A stretch of DNA of 64,000 nt from Paracoccus sp. N5. Lineage in GTDB: Bacteria > Pseudomonadota > Alphaproteobacteria > Rhodobacterales > Rhodobacteraceae. The DNA is taken from positions 62,001-126,000 of the forward strand of contig NZ_AQUO01000003.1 in the NCBI RefSeq assembly GCF_000371965.1. The letters run 5' to 3'. The notes below the pieces were generated by a model. That model made no database searches. It was not told the DNA's origin and saw only the letters and a program-made list of their open reading frames with translations. The position numbers and the translations under genes are program-made. Below, piece by piece: positions 34,972 to 45,300 of this stretch (position 1 is its first letter; the number at the start of each line of letters is the position of its first letter).

Positions 34972-35646
34972 TCATGCCTCGACCTCGTCCGGTGCCGCGC
35001 GGGCGATCAGCCAGCCCAGCTCGGCCACGCCCGGCCAGCCTTGGCAGCAGACCGCGCCCGACGGGCCGTCCCCGGCGCCGAACCACCAATAGCTGCGCGC
35101 GGCCGTGGCATGGGCATGGTCGGCCACCGCCAATTGCGCCAGCAGCCGCTCGGGCGGCAGCGCCGGATTGGCGGCCCAGAAGCCGGGCCAGTCCGGCACC
35201 GGCTGGCCGGGCGCGGGCAGCGCCAGTGCGGCGGCCGCCGCGCGCGGATCGAAACTGTCGGCGGCCAGCAGGCCGGCCAGCGCCGCCTCGGCCGCATCGT
35301 GGAAATCCTGGCCTGCCTCCAGCACCGGGGGCGCCCCGCCCGCCTGCGCCAGGGCCAGCGGAAAGCGCCGGCCGCTGCGGTCGCGCGACGGCGCCATGAC
35401 GCCGCGCAGCGCCTGGCCCGCCCCGGCCAGCGCCGGGCCGATCCAGAACCGCACCACCGGCGCCGCATCGAAGCGCGCCTGCCAGTCCGGCCCCTGCGCC
35501 TCGCGCCATGCCCCCAGCGCCGCCTGCAACCAGTCCGCGAAACCCGGCCAGCCCTCGGCCAGCCCGGCCGAGATGAAATCGCCGAAGCCCGGATGCTTGC
35601 CGTAAAGCCCTGCCGCGCCGGCACTCAGTCGATGCTCTGCGGGCAT
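34972..35646 (-). CDS. tagF: T6SS-associated protein TagF
   Basis: 224 residues. The N-terminus GLYGKHPGFGDFISAGL and the central RFWIGPALAGAGQALRGVMAPSRDRSGRRFPL (about 69-100) are hallmarks of TagF/ImpM. TagF acts as a post-translational repressor of T6SS, linked to the phosphorylation pathway; in some alphaproteobacteria it is fused to PppA, here it is separate and followed by pppA. Its start overlaps the tssM 3' end by 22 bases. Confidence 0.93.
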   Translation of the reverse strand: MPAEHRLSAGAAGLYGKHPGFGDFISAGLAEGWPGFADWLQAALGAWREAQGPDWQARFDAAPVVRFWIGPALAGAGQALRGVMAPSRDRSGRRFPLALAQAGGAPPVLEAGQDFHDAAEAALAGLLAADSFDPRAAAAALALPAPGQPVPDWPGFWAANPALPPERLLAQLAVADHAHATAARSYWWFGAGDGPSGAVCCQGWPGVAELGWLIARAAPDEVEA

Positions 35647-38600
35647 TGGAAATCCTTGATCTCGGGCATGGTAAAGGGGTTCGCCACCGCGTTGATGGTG
35701 AAGTCATAGGTGATGTTGCGCCCGCCCAGCATGAAGGTGGCGCGCAGCGTGTCGCCGCGCTGCTCCTTGTAGCGGGCGGCGGCGAGGAACTGCATGAAGG
35801 TCCAGGAACTGCCCTCGAACCGCAGCACCGAGTCGCGCTCCAGGGGCGGCGACAGTTGCAGGATGGTGGACTTGCCCGCCCCCGGCCAGACCACGGTGCG
35901 CGGCATCGAGCCGGTCGCGGTCTCGACCACGGTGTCGTTGATGGCCAGGATCGCCGAACGCACGGTCGGATGCGCATCGACCTGCGCCACGGTGATCTCG
36001 ACCGAAGGGCTGGTGCCGCCGCCCGCGAAAAAGGCGCGGCGGATGCGCTCGGCCCGCTCGAACTGGCGCAGGGTGGCGGTGGACAGGCGCTGCGCGACCT
36101 CCTTGTCGGCGCGCCAGCTCAGCCCCTCGGGCGTGCGCTCGACATAGGGCTCCAGGTATTCGGTGAAATACTTGTCCATCTCGCCCCCGGGTCCGAAGAA
36201 GCGGGCGAAATTGTCGATGGACAGGCTGCGCGAGCCGCTGCCGAAGGGATAGGCCGAGGCGATGGTGTCGCGGCACATGAAGGTGATGCGGTCGGTCAGC
36301 GCCCGGTTCATCACCTCGATCGAGGCATCCGAGGCGCCCGAGCGGAAATCGCCCTCGGCCTTGGTGACCATGCGCGCCAACGGGTCGGGCAGCTGCGAAT
36401 TGTATTGCGTCAGCGAGTTCAGCAGCGTGGGCAGCGCGGCGGCGGACTGGTCGGGGTTGTGCTCGGCCAGGCGCAGGTTTTCCCAGACCGCGCCCAGGTT
36501 GCCCAGCAGCGTGTCGATGGGCCGCTTGCCCGGCTCTCCCGCGACCAGCAGCTGCCAGTTCTCGAAGGCTTTCGCGATGGCCTCGATGGGGGCGGTGACG
36601 CTGTTCGTCTCCTCCTCGGCCCCGGCGCCGGCGCGGCGCGCGGCCTTGCCCTGCTTGCGCATCGCCGCGTCCATCAGGATGCGCTGCACCCCGGACGAGC
36701 GCGACTGGATGCGCGAGGCCAGCGCATCGCCGATGCCGCCCGCCGTGCTGCCCTCGGCCTTGGTCTCGGCCTGCGCCTCGGGCAGCTCGCCCTCGAGCTG
36801 CTCGTATTCGCGGGTCAGCTGGGTCTGGTCGGCGACCGACTTGACCAGCTCCAGGATGGGCGAGTTCTGCGCCTGCGCCGCCGTTCCCAACGCGGCATAT
36901 TGCGGCTTGTCGGCGACCATCGAGGCCAGCGTCAGGTTGTCCAGCACCTTGCCCCAGGCGGCGATGAATTCGGCGCGATAACGGTCCAGCAGGTCGCGGT
37001 CCAGCCGGGCCAGCCGGCCCTCGATCTCGTCCGAATTGGCGAAATCGCCCAGCACCCACTGGTCGCGGCGCAATTCCTCGCCCACCACGGCAAGCTGGTC
37101 GTAGAAATAGCCCCAGAAACCTTCATAGGTATAAAGCCCCGGCACGGTCATGGCCGCGATGTCGCTGCCGTCGCGGGCGGCAAAGACCTGCGTCGCGGCT
37201 TGGCCCCCCGCCGCCTGCACCAGCGCCCAGTCGGGCAGGCCGGCGGCCACGGCGCCGTCCTTGATGATGGCATAGGCCTGCTCGTCCAGCGGCAGTTGCG
37301 AGATCGCCGCCCGGGCCTTGTCCACCGTGGTCTGGTCCAGCGTCACCAGCAAATCGCGGCGGTCGTCCAGCGCCAGCATGGCCTTCAGGTGCCCGGCAAG
37401 CTGGTCGATCATCTCGAGGCCCGCGCGGCCGGGATAATCCTGCCGCCAGCTTTGCGCGAACCAGGCCTCGATGGCCGGGTCGTCGGTCGTCTCGCCCTGC
37501 TTGCCCAAGAGCAGATAGACCTTGAGCGCGCGATAGATCTCGGTCATCTCGCCCGAGGCGATGATCTCGGGCATCCGCCGTTCCAGGTCCAGGATCAGCC
37601 GCGGGCGCAGCATCCGCTCCAGCGCGTTGGAATAGCTGTCGGTCGCGACCTTGTTCAGCCGGTCGCGCTGGGACAGGCCGAAGCCTTCCCATAGGCTGGG
37701 CTGCTCGCTGTCGCCATAGCCGGCGGGCATCGTGGCGAGGTCGTTCAGCAGCGGCAGTACCGGGGTCAGGTCCGGGTCGTCGATCACGTCGCGCTGCAAT
37801 TCCTCGGCGGCGGCGCGGCGCCAGTTCGTCGTCTCGGCCTCGGCGGTGCGGACCAGTTCGCGGTTCTTCCAGTAGCTGACGCCGATGGCGGTGCCGAGGC
37901 CCAGCGTCACCACCGCAATCGCCGCCAAGGCCACGCTGCGCAGCACCAAGGCGCGCCGCACCGCCTTGCGGTCATGCGAGACCCAGCCCTGTTCCGGGAA
38001 CACCACGCCGTGCAGCATGTCGTGGATGAAGAAGCTTTTCCCGCGCCCCGACATGAAGCCCGAGCCGATGCCCATGCCCGGCTCCTGGATCGCGCCCAGC
38101 ACCTGGTCGATGGGCGTGCCCTCTTGCGTGCCCGAGGTGAAGTAGAAGCCGCGCAGGATGGCGTTGGTCTTGTAGCGCGTCGGCTCGAACACCCGGCGCA
38201 GGAATGTCGCCACGCTGTCGCGCAGCAAGGCCATCTGTCCGGGCAGGCCGAAGATGGCGATGCGGGCGACGCCGTCGGGTTCCTCGGACAGCCGGTCGAT
38301 GATCTCGTCCGACAGGCGAGAGACCAGGCGGTCGAACTCGGCCGGCACGGCCTCATGCGTGATCGCCTTGCGGTCGGCGGTCTGGAAGGTCACGCCCCAG
38401 ACCAGCTTGCGGCGGTTCAGGCTGAAGCTGCTGAAATATTCGCGGAAACCCGCGATCAGGTCGGCCTTGGTGAACATCACATAGACCGGGAAGTCGATCT
38501 TCAGCTGCTCGTGCAGTTCCGCCAGCCGGGCGCGTACCGTCTCGGCATGGGCCTGAAGCGTGGCCGCGTCCTGCTGCATCATGTCCTCGACCGAGAAGGA

Positions 38601-39242
38601 CAGGATCACGCCGTTGATCGGCCGGTTCGGGCGGGTGCGCTTCAGCAGGTCCAGGAAGGCGTCCCAGCTGGCCTTGTCGGCGACCTTGTCGCTGTCCTGC
38701 GTGGTATAGCGGCCGGCGGTGTCGATCAGCACCGCATCCTCGGCGAACCAGAAATCCATGTTCCTGGTGCCGCCGAAGCCGCTGATGGCCTGGGTCTGCG
38801 CCAGCGGGAAATCCAGGCCGGAATTCGCCAGCGCCGTGGTCTTGCCCGCGCCGGGCGGGCCGATGATGACATACCAGGGCAGGTCGTAGAGCGAGGCCGC
38901 GCCGCCGGATTTCTTCAGCACCGCCAAGGCTTCGGACATCTTCTCGGCCAGCGCCTTGCCATCGCCCTCGGGCTCGGGCGGCACCAGCGCCTGCTCGATG
39001 GCGCGGGCGGCACGGACGCGGCGGCGCCAGCGGATCAGCAGCACCGCCAGCGTCGTGGCCAGGATCAGCCCGATGACCAGCCCCCGCCAGAACACCGAGG
39101 CCAGGGGCGCCCAGCCGGTCATCGGCCCGCCGATCCAGACCGCCGCGCACAGCGCCGCGATGCCCAGCAGGGTCACGGTCCAGCGCCACCAGCCATGCTT
39201 GCTCCAGCGCGGGGTCGGGAGGTAAAAGCCCAGCAGTCTCAA
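35625..39242 (-). CDS. tssM: T6SS membrane-complex protein TssM (IcmF)
   Basis: 1205 residues with a TTG start at 39242. No ATG fits, and AGGAGG at 39250-39255 sits seven bases upstream; the frame is also open far upstream against tssL, but that part is not protein-like. Two membrane helices near 22-40 and 48-68, then a cytoplasmic NTPase domain with Walker A GPPGAGKTTAL and LIDTAGRYTTQD. A third helix follows near 440, and the large periplasmic part runs to the end. With TssL it forms the inner-membrane channel that docks the baseplate. The start overlaps the tssL stop by four bases; the end overlaps tagF. Confidence 0.95.
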   Translation of the reverse strand: MRLLGFYLPTPRWSKHGWWRWTVTLLGIAALCAAVWIGGPMTGWAPLASVFWRGLVIGLILATTLAVLLIRWRRRVRAARAIEQALVPPEPEGDGKALAEKMSEALAVLKKSGGAASLYDLPWYVIIGPPGAGKTTALANSGLDFPLAQTQAISGFGGTRNMDFWFAEDAVLIDTAGRYTTQDSDKVADKASWDAFLDLLKRTRPNRPINGVILSFSVEDMMQQDAATLQAHAETVRARLAELHEQLKIDFPVYVMFTKADLIAGFREYFSSFSLNRRKLVWGVTFQTADRKAITHEAVPAEFDRLVSRLSDEIIDRLSEEPDGVARIAIFGLPGQMALLRDSVATFLRRVFEPTRYKTNAILRGFYFTSGTQEGTPIDQVLGAIQEPGMGIGSGFMSGRGKSFFIHDMLHGVVFPEQGWVSHDRKAVRRALVLRSVALAAIAVVTLGLGTAIGVSYWKNRELVRTAEAETTNWRRAAAEELQRDVIDDPDLTPVLPLLNDLATMPAGYGDSEQPSLWEGFGLSQRDRLNKVATDSYSNALERMLRPRLILDLERRMPEIIASGEMTEIYRALKVYLLLGKQGETTDDPAIEAWFAQSWRQDYPGRAGLEMIDQLAGHLKAMLALDDRRDLLVTLDQTTVDKARAAISQLPLDEQAYAIIKDGAVAAGLPDWALVQAAGGQAATQVFAARDGSDIAAMTVPGLYTYEGFWGYFYDQLAVVGEELRRDQWVLGDFANSDEIEGRLARLDRDLLDRYRAEFIAAWGKVLDNLTLASMVADKPQYAALGTAAQAQNSPILELVKSVADQTQLTREYEQLEGELPEAQAETKAEGSTAGGIGDALASRIQSRSSGVQRILMDAAMRKQGKAARRAGAGAEEETNSVTAPIEAIAKAFENWQLLVAGEPGKRPIDTLLGNLGAVWENLRLAEHNPDQSAAALPTLLNSLTQYNSQLPDPLARMVTKAEGDFRSGASDASIEVMNRALTDRITFMCRDTIASAYPFGSGSRSLSIDNFARFFGPGGEMDKYFTEYLEPYVERTPEGLSWRADKEVAQRLSTATLRQFERAERIRRAFFAGGGTSPSVEITVAQVDAHPTVRSAILAINDTVVETATGSMPRTVVWPGAGKSTILQLSPPLERDSVLRFEGSSWTFMQFLAAARYKEQRGDTLRATFMLGGRNITYDFTINAVANPFTMPEIKDFQCPQSID

Positions 39243-40909
39243 TTCGCGGCCTCCTGCGCGGCGGGGGCCTCGTATGTGCCCTCGCGCGCCAGCATGATCT
39301 CGACCCGGCGGTTGGCGGCCTGGCCCTCGGGCGTGGCGTTGTCGCCGACCGGATCGTCCTCGCCCCGCCCCTCGGTGGTGACGCGGGCGGGGTCTTTCAG
39401 CAGCGGTTTCAGCACCTCGGCCACGCCCTCGGCGCGGGCGGCCGAGATCTGGTAATTGTCCTTGAACCGGCCCCGGCCCGAGACCGGCACGTTGTCGGTA
39501 TGGCCCTCGATCAGGATCGGGCCGGCCTCGGCATTCAGCACCTCGGCGATGCGCCCGGCCAGGTCGGCGAAGCCCGGCTTCACCGTGACCGAGCCCGAAT
39601 CGAACAGTTGCAGGTTGCCGACGCGGATGGCGATATAGTCGCCCTTGGCCTCGACCCCGACGCGGCCGTCCGCGATCTCGGCCGCGAAGGCGTCGCGGAT
39701 GCGTTGCAGCTGCGGGATCTCGGCGACATAGACCTCGCCCGGCGTGCGGTCGATCTGGATCACCGGCGCGTCCAGCGCCACGCCGCGCAGGTCCTCGGCC
39801 GCGACGGCGCCGTCGCGATTGATCAGCGTCAGCAGCGTCGCGAATGCGGCGACCAGCGCCACGGCGGCGATGCCCGCCACCGCCGGGACCGGGATGGCGC
39901 CGAAGCGGCGCGCCCGGCCCTGCACCACCGGCGCCCACATGACGGAAATATCCTCGTCCGGGCGCGGGTTCACGCGGCGCAGGCTTTCATAGATGGCGCT
40001 GCGGATGCGCGAGAGCTCCGCCGCGCCGTTCGGCATGGTGCGGAACTGGCCCTCGAAGCCCAGGGACAGGCAGACCAGCATCAGCTCCAGCAGGTTGTAG
40101 TTCTGCGCCGGGGCATAAAGCGCCTTCTCGGCCTCCTGGAAGAAGCCGACGCCGGAATCGCGCTTGTGGAAGAAACGCGCGACCATGGAATATTGCTGCC
40201 AGTTGCCGCGATCGGCGCCGGGCAGGTTCTGCACGATGTCGTCCGCGGTGCCGGACAGCGCATATTTCGCCACCAGCGCCTCATGCGGGTTGACGCCGTG
40301 CGAGAGCGCATTGCGCTCGAAACGGTCGATCTCGCGCGTGACATGCTCCATCAGCGGCGCGACCTGCAATTCGACCAGCCCGGTGCGCAGGCGTCCCAGC
40401 AGGATCAGCAGCGGCGCGGCGGCGGCGATCAGCGGGTTCGCGGAACTGGCCGCGCCCAGGTCGCGCACCTGCATCGCCTGCGCCTGCGGGATGCGCGGCG
40501 CGACGCGGGCCTGCGGGGCTTGCTGCGTGGCGATATCGGGAAAGAAGCCGCGCTGGTCCGGCCCCGCCGCCCGCCCGATCTGCGCGGGGTCGGCCGGGCC
40601 GAAGGGGCTGTGGCCGCCCTGCCCCGGCGGCTGCCAGCCACCGGGATAGCCCTGATGGCCGGGGGCGGGCTGCTGTGCTGCCGGGCGCGCCGGGCCGCCG
40701 ATCCAGGTCTGACCCTCGGCCGGCTGGTTGCCCCAGCCCGCCCTGCCCGGCGCCTGGCCGAAGGGCGAGCCCGAGCCGCCGCCCGGGCCGCCGATGGCGG
40801 TGCGGCCGTCGCCGGGGCCGGGCGCCGGCCGCGACCAGTCCTGCGGACGCTGACCCGGAAGCGGGCCGCCGAAGACCGTCTTGTCGCCGTCGTCGTCCTT
40901 GCCCGCCAT
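39239..40909 (-). CDS. tssL: T6SS membrane protein TssL with OmpA-type peptidoglycan-binding domain
   Basis: 556 residues. A disordered Gly/Pro/Gln-rich N-terminus (about 1-130) carries three similar sites: KTVFGGP, RTAIGGP and QTWIGGP. The DotU domain follows (about 140-340), one membrane helix near 350-370, and a periplasmic OmpA-like domain with GHTDNVPVSGRGRFKDN and the NRRVEI end. TssL bridges TssM, TssK and, through OmpA, the cell wall. In Agrobacterium, PpkA phosphorylates an N-terminal Thr of TssL, so these repeats are candidate phospho-sites. ATG at 40909 overlaps the tssK stop (TGATG), with GAGAGG upstream. Confidence 0.95.
   Translation of the reverse strand: MAGKDDDGDKTVFGGPLPGQRPQDWSRPAPGPGDGRTAIGGPGGGSGSPFGQAPGRAGWGNQPAEGQTWIGGPARPAAQQPAPGHQGYPGGWQPPGQGGHSPFGPADPAQIGRAAGPDQRGFFPDIATQQAPQARVAPRIPQAQAMQVRDLGAASSANPLIAAAAPLLILLGRLRTGLVELQVAPLMEHVTREIDRFERNALSHGVNPHEALVAKYALSGTADDIVQNLPGADRGNWQQYSMVARFFHKRDSGVGFFQEAEKALYAPAQNYNLLELMLVCLSLGFEGQFRTMPNGAAELSRIRSAIYESLRRVNPRPDEDISVMWAPVVQGRARRFGAIPVPAVAGIAAVALVAAFATLLTLINRDGAVAAEDLRGVALDAPVIQIDRTPGEVYVAEIPQLQRIRDAFAAEIADGRVGVEAKGDYIAIRVGNLQLFDSGSVTVKPGFADLAGRIAEVLNAEAGPILIEGHTDNVPVSGRGRFKDNYQISAARAEGVAEVLKPLLKDPARVTTEGRGEDDPVGDNATPEGQAANRRVEIMLAREGTYEAPAAQEAAN
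39250..39255 (-). promoter_or_regulatory. Shine-Dalgarno deciding the TTG start of tssM
   Basis: AGGAGG on the minus strand, seven bases before the TTG at 39242 and inside the end of tssL. It is the full consensus, and it explains how a rare start codon can be used efficiently. Confidence 0.8.
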
Positions 40910-42243
40910 CACGACCTCTCGGGCACCGCCCACAGTTCCAGTTTCAGGTTCGGCCAGTCACCGGCGAAATGCATGCCGATGGCGGTCGCGGTCGAGAATT
41001 CACGCCACAGCGGCGAATTGCGCTCGAGCCGGAAATAGACGTTCGAGGACAGCACCCGGATCTGCCGCGGCGGGTTCGGCAGGTGCTGAAGCGCGATGCC
41101 GGGCAGGTTGTTGTTGACGATTTCCGACATGCGGGTGTTCGGGCCGACCTTGCACAGCTCGGGGAACTGCATCTGCACCTGCGACAGCGGCTTGGCGCTT
41201 TCGACCTCGATGATGAAACTGGCCTCGCGGAACAGGTTGCGATCCGCCACCGCCGCCAGGTAGGAGTTCTGCCGCACCTGCTGCAAGGGCAGCCGGATCG
41301 CCCGGCCCACGTCGCGCGACAGCAGGCGCTGGATGTCGGCCACGATCTCGCCGAAGCTTTCCTTGGGATTCTCGTGGTCATAGGCCGGGTAATCCGGCGC
41401 GTGGCGGCTGGCGCTGTCGAAGCTGGCGAGTTCCCCCGCCAGCGCGACCAGCTCGCGATACAGCGCCTCGGGATGCACGGCCAGGGTGCGGGACAGGTGG
41501 CGCAAGACGCCGATCTGGCGGTTCAGCACCATCAGCATCAGGTAGTCGCTGGCCTGCAAGCCGCCCCCGGCCGAGGGGTCGGTGGCATAGCGCGACAGGC
41601 TTTCCAGCCGCGCCTCGATCCAGCCGATGACGCGGGTCAGGTAGCCCATGACCTGCGGATGCGCGCCGATGACCAGCGAGGGCGGCGGAAAGGTCTCGTC
41701 CAGCGTCACCACGCCGTCGCGCACCTCGGCGATGCGGGCCAGGCGGATGTTCTGGTAGCCGGGGCGCGGGGTCTTGCGGATCGCGATCTCAAGCCGCGGC
41801 ACGGCCAGTTCCAGCACCTGCTCGATCCGCGCCGAGGAGGCGCTGTCGCTGACCGTTTCCGTGACGATGCCCCAGCGGGTCGTCGCGCCCTCGTCCTCAT
41901 AGGGGGCGGCGTCGCGCATGTTGGGGCTGGAATCGGGCAGGGTCAGCCAGACGAATTGCCCGGCCGCATCCTCGGGCACGCGCACCGGCACCGGCAGCGG
42001 CCCGGTGCCCGGCGCGTCGAAGGGCGTGCCGTCGGGCATGATCCCGGCCACGGCGCGCAGCGCGATCATGCCCTGCTGCGCCTGGTCGCGGTCCAGCACC
42101 AGCTCGCCCACGCCCCAAGGATAGGGGGTGATCAGCCGGGTGCGGGCCTGGACCAGATGCTCGTGATAGCGGTCGGCCTGCTGCAGATGCTGCGGCTGCA
42201 GGAACAGCCCCTCTTTCCAGGCGACCTTGCTGAACCAGGACAT
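40909..42243 (-). CDS. tssK: T6SS baseplate protein TssK
   Basis: 444 residues. The N-terminus VAWKEGLFLQPQHLQQADRY is the signature of TssK/ImpJ; QVRQNSYLAAVADRNLF and FRLERNSPLWREFS in the C-terminal half also fit. TssK trimers link the TssFG baseplate wedges to TssL and TssM. The ATG at 42243 begins directly before the signature; longer frames upstream overlap the autotransporter spacer and are not protein-like. First gene of the left-arm block tssK-tssL-tssM-tagF-pppA-ppkA, each junction overlapping or nearly so. It follows the autotransporter gene by 79 bases. Confidence 0.96.
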   Translation of the reverse strand: MSWFSKVAWKEGLFLQPQHLQQADRYHEHLVQARTRLITPYPWGVGELVLDRDQAQQGMIALRAVAGIMPDGTPFDAPGTGPLPVPVRVPEDAAGQFVWLTLPDSSPNMRDAAPYEDEGATTRWGIVTETVSDSASSARIEQVLELAVPRLEIAIRKTPRPGYQNIRLARIAEVRDGVVTLDETFPPPSLVIGAHPQVMGYLTRVIGWIEARLESLSRYATDPSAGGGLQASDYLMLMVLNRQIGVLRHLSRTLAVHPEALYRELVALAGELASFDSASRHAPDYPAYDHENPKESFGEIVADIQRLLSRDVGRAIRLPLQQVRQNSYLAAVADRNLFREASFIIEVESAKPLSQVQMQFPELCKVGPNTRMSEIVNNNLPGIALQHLPNPPRQIRVLSSNVYFRLERNSPLWREFSTATAIGMHFAGDWPNLKLELWAVPERS

Positions 42244-42322
42244 GCGACAGCGAACTCCCGTTCTCGTTGTGTCTTCCCGCGGCGGCGCGGCCAAACTAGC
42301 GACGCGCCGCCCGGGTGACCAG

Positions 42323-45300
42323 TCAGAATTGCCAGCGGAACTGGCCCGAGACGCCGACGCTGTCCAGCTGGTCGCCGAAACGGGCGTCGATCCGCGCACC
42401 GGCGCTAAGCTGACGGCCCCGCGCCTTGGGCCCCATCACCTTGATCCAGTTGGCGCCAACGCTGAGCTCGCCATAGGAGCCCAGGTTCTCGGTCGTCAGC
42501 GTCTCGGTGTTCTCCTCCGAGGCGAAAAGCGAGATCGTCGGATCGGCGAAATCCTTGTACCAGGTGCCGGTCGCGAAGGCGTAGAGCGCCGAATTGCGGC
42601 CGTTGTCGACGAAGGTCTTGGCCACGGTGGCGCCGGCGAAGCCGATCTTGCGGGTGCTGTCCTTGAAGATCAGCGTGTAATCCTCGTCGAAGCGGATCGA
42701 GTCGGTGGACAGCTTCGACCAGGCGAAACCCATGGTCGGCAGCACCGCCCAGCCGCTGTCCCCGATCGGGAAGCCGTAGCTGATCGAGCCGCTGAGCGTC
42801 TGGGTGTCCGAGGAGAAGTCGGTCTCGTCCAGGCCCAGGCCGGTATAGCCCGGCAGCGGCTTGTTCTCGATGGTGAAATCGGTGCGCTCGATGCGGTATT
42901 GCAGGTCGGCCTGGAACCGCCCCTTGGTCGCGGTGGCATAGAGCCCGGCGTAACGCTGCTCGAAATCGGTCGAGGTATAGGAGGTCAGGATCGAGGTCAG
43001 GTCCTGCGAGTTCGAGGGGTCGATGGCATAGACCGGCTGGCTGGTCGAGCCGCGGTTGATCCCGGCCAGCGCGCCGAAGGCCATGTTCCAGCCGCCGAAG
43101 CGGTTGTCGAAACAGGCCAGGTCGGTGCCGACCTGAAGGCCGTAGTAATCGGCGTTGACCTCGGTCTCGACATTGCTGATGCCGTTGTCGGTGCGGCCGC
43201 TGGCGGTGGCGTGACCGCCGATGGCGCGGCCCCAGCTGCCGATGCCGCAGGGCTTTTCCTGGTCCTCATAGGCCAGCGCGGTGACGAAGGGGCTGGTCGG
43301 GCGGTTCACCACCGAGCCGATCAGCGACTGCACCAGCGCCACGTTGCCGAAGATCGCGCCCATGGCCGGGTTCAGCTGGCTGACCAGCTCCAGGTCGCCC
43401 TGGCGGTCCGATCCGGCGCGCTGCACCGAATAGACGATGCGCTCGGACCCGGCGGGCAGGTCGCTGCGGGTATAGTTGAAGTCGTTGGCGCTGCCGAAGC
43501 TTTCGTCGACGTCGATCAGCGTCACCCGCGCCCCGCGCTGCGGCACGGTATCGCGGTCGGTCAGGTCGAAATCCAGGTGGTAATTGCCATGCGCCGCGCC
43601 GCCCAGCACCTCGATCCGGTCGGCGGTCATGGTGCGCAGGTTCAGGTCCAGCCGATAGGTGCCGCTTCCGTTCAGGCCGCCGACGCGCAGCACGCCCGCG
43701 GTGGAATGGTCGGCCATGTCGAGGGTGCCGCTGTTCGTGACCGCGCCCGAGACGCGGGCCTGGTTGCCCGCCACCTCGACCGTGCCCTGGTTCAGCAGCG
43801 CGCCGTCCAGCAGGCCGGCCAGCGCCAGCGTGGTGCCCGAACCGACCACGGTGCGCGCCGCCGAGACCTGGGCGCCGGCGCCGAGCGTGTAATCGGCATT
43901 CAGCCGCAGGTCGCGGCCGATGCTGGCGCCGTCGCGCAGGACCAGCGTGCCGCCGTCATAGATCAGGTCGCCGGTGACCGTGCCGGCCAGCGTCGCCCGG
44001 CCCGAGGTCGCCAGCGAGCCGTCCAGCGTGCCCGACTGGCTCAGCGTGCCGCGGTTGTCGAGATCGCCGGTCAGCCGGCCGTTCAGGAAGAAATTGCCGC
44101 CCGCCTGGTTCAGGATGCCGCCCGTCGCGGTCAGCCCGCTGCCGGCGACGATGCGCGCCGTCGCGCCGGATTCGTTGCGCATGCCGCCCGCGACGGTGGC
44201 ATCGCCCCCGCGGGTGATGAAATTCCCGGCCTCGTTCACCAGCCCGCCGGCGAGGGTGCCGGCCAGGGTCAGGTCGGCGCGGTTGGTGACGGTGCCCTGG
44301 ATGCGGCCGGCCCAGTCGGCGCTGCCGGTGTTCAGCACCGGGCCGGTGATGGTGCCGGCGCCCGCCAGCGTGCCGGCATTGACCAGCGCGCCCTGCAAGG
44401 TGCCGTCCACGGTCAGCGCGCCGCTGGCCAGGTTCTGGGCCGCGGCCGGCGCCCCTTGCGCGGCATCCGGGTCGGCCATGGTCAGCTGGCTGCCGGTGGC
44501 GATGCTGGCGGTGCCGGCGTTCAGGAACTCTTCGGTCGACAGCGTGCCCGCCACGTTCAGCTGCCCGGCCCGCAGGTTGCGCAGCGACTGGACGCTGCCG
44601 CCCAGCGTGGCGGTGCCGGCGTTTTCCAGCGTGCCGGCGATGGTGCCGGTGCCGGTCAGCCGGCCAAGGTTGCCGACATCGCCGGTGATGGTGCCGCCCG
44701 TCAGCGTGGCGGTGGCGCCGGCGCGGTTCGCAAGATCGGCCTGCAGCCGGCCGGCCAGGGTCAGGCCACCGCCGTTCTGCACCGTCGCGGCCGAGGTCAG
44801 CACGCCCGTCTCGGCGATCGACATGGTCTGGTTGTTGAAAAGCTGGCCGATGTTCAGCCGGGCGCCGGTCGTCAAGGTGCCGTCGTTGACCAGCCGCCCG
44901 GTGATGCGCCCGCGCCCGGTCAGCGTGCCGGCGCTGGCGATGTCGCCCTCGACCGTGCCGCCGTCCAGCGTCACGGTGCCGTGGTTTTCCACGAAGCCGT
45001 CCAGCGTGCCGGCCAGGCGCAGCCGGTCGTTGTTCACCATGCCGTTGTCGAGGCCGAGGCGGTGGCCCGCGCCGACCGTCACCCGCTCGTCATTGATCAG
45101 CGTGGCGACGCTCAGGTCGTCTTGCAACGCCAGCGTGCCGGTGTTTTCCAGCCGGTCGACCCGTCCCGCGATAGTGGCATCGCCGGCATTGGCCAGCGTG
45201 CCGCTGACGGTGCCGGTGCCGGTCAGGGTGCCGCCATTCTCCAGCCGCCCCGCCAGCGTGCCCCCCGCCAGCACGGCCGAGCCGCGGTTGCTCAGCGTGC

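Noticed and set aside
39243..39938. Upstream extension of tssM
   Set aside because: It overlaps the OmpA domain of tssL in another frame, is Arg/Gly-rich, and lacks TssM homology; the TTG with AGGAGG explains the true start.
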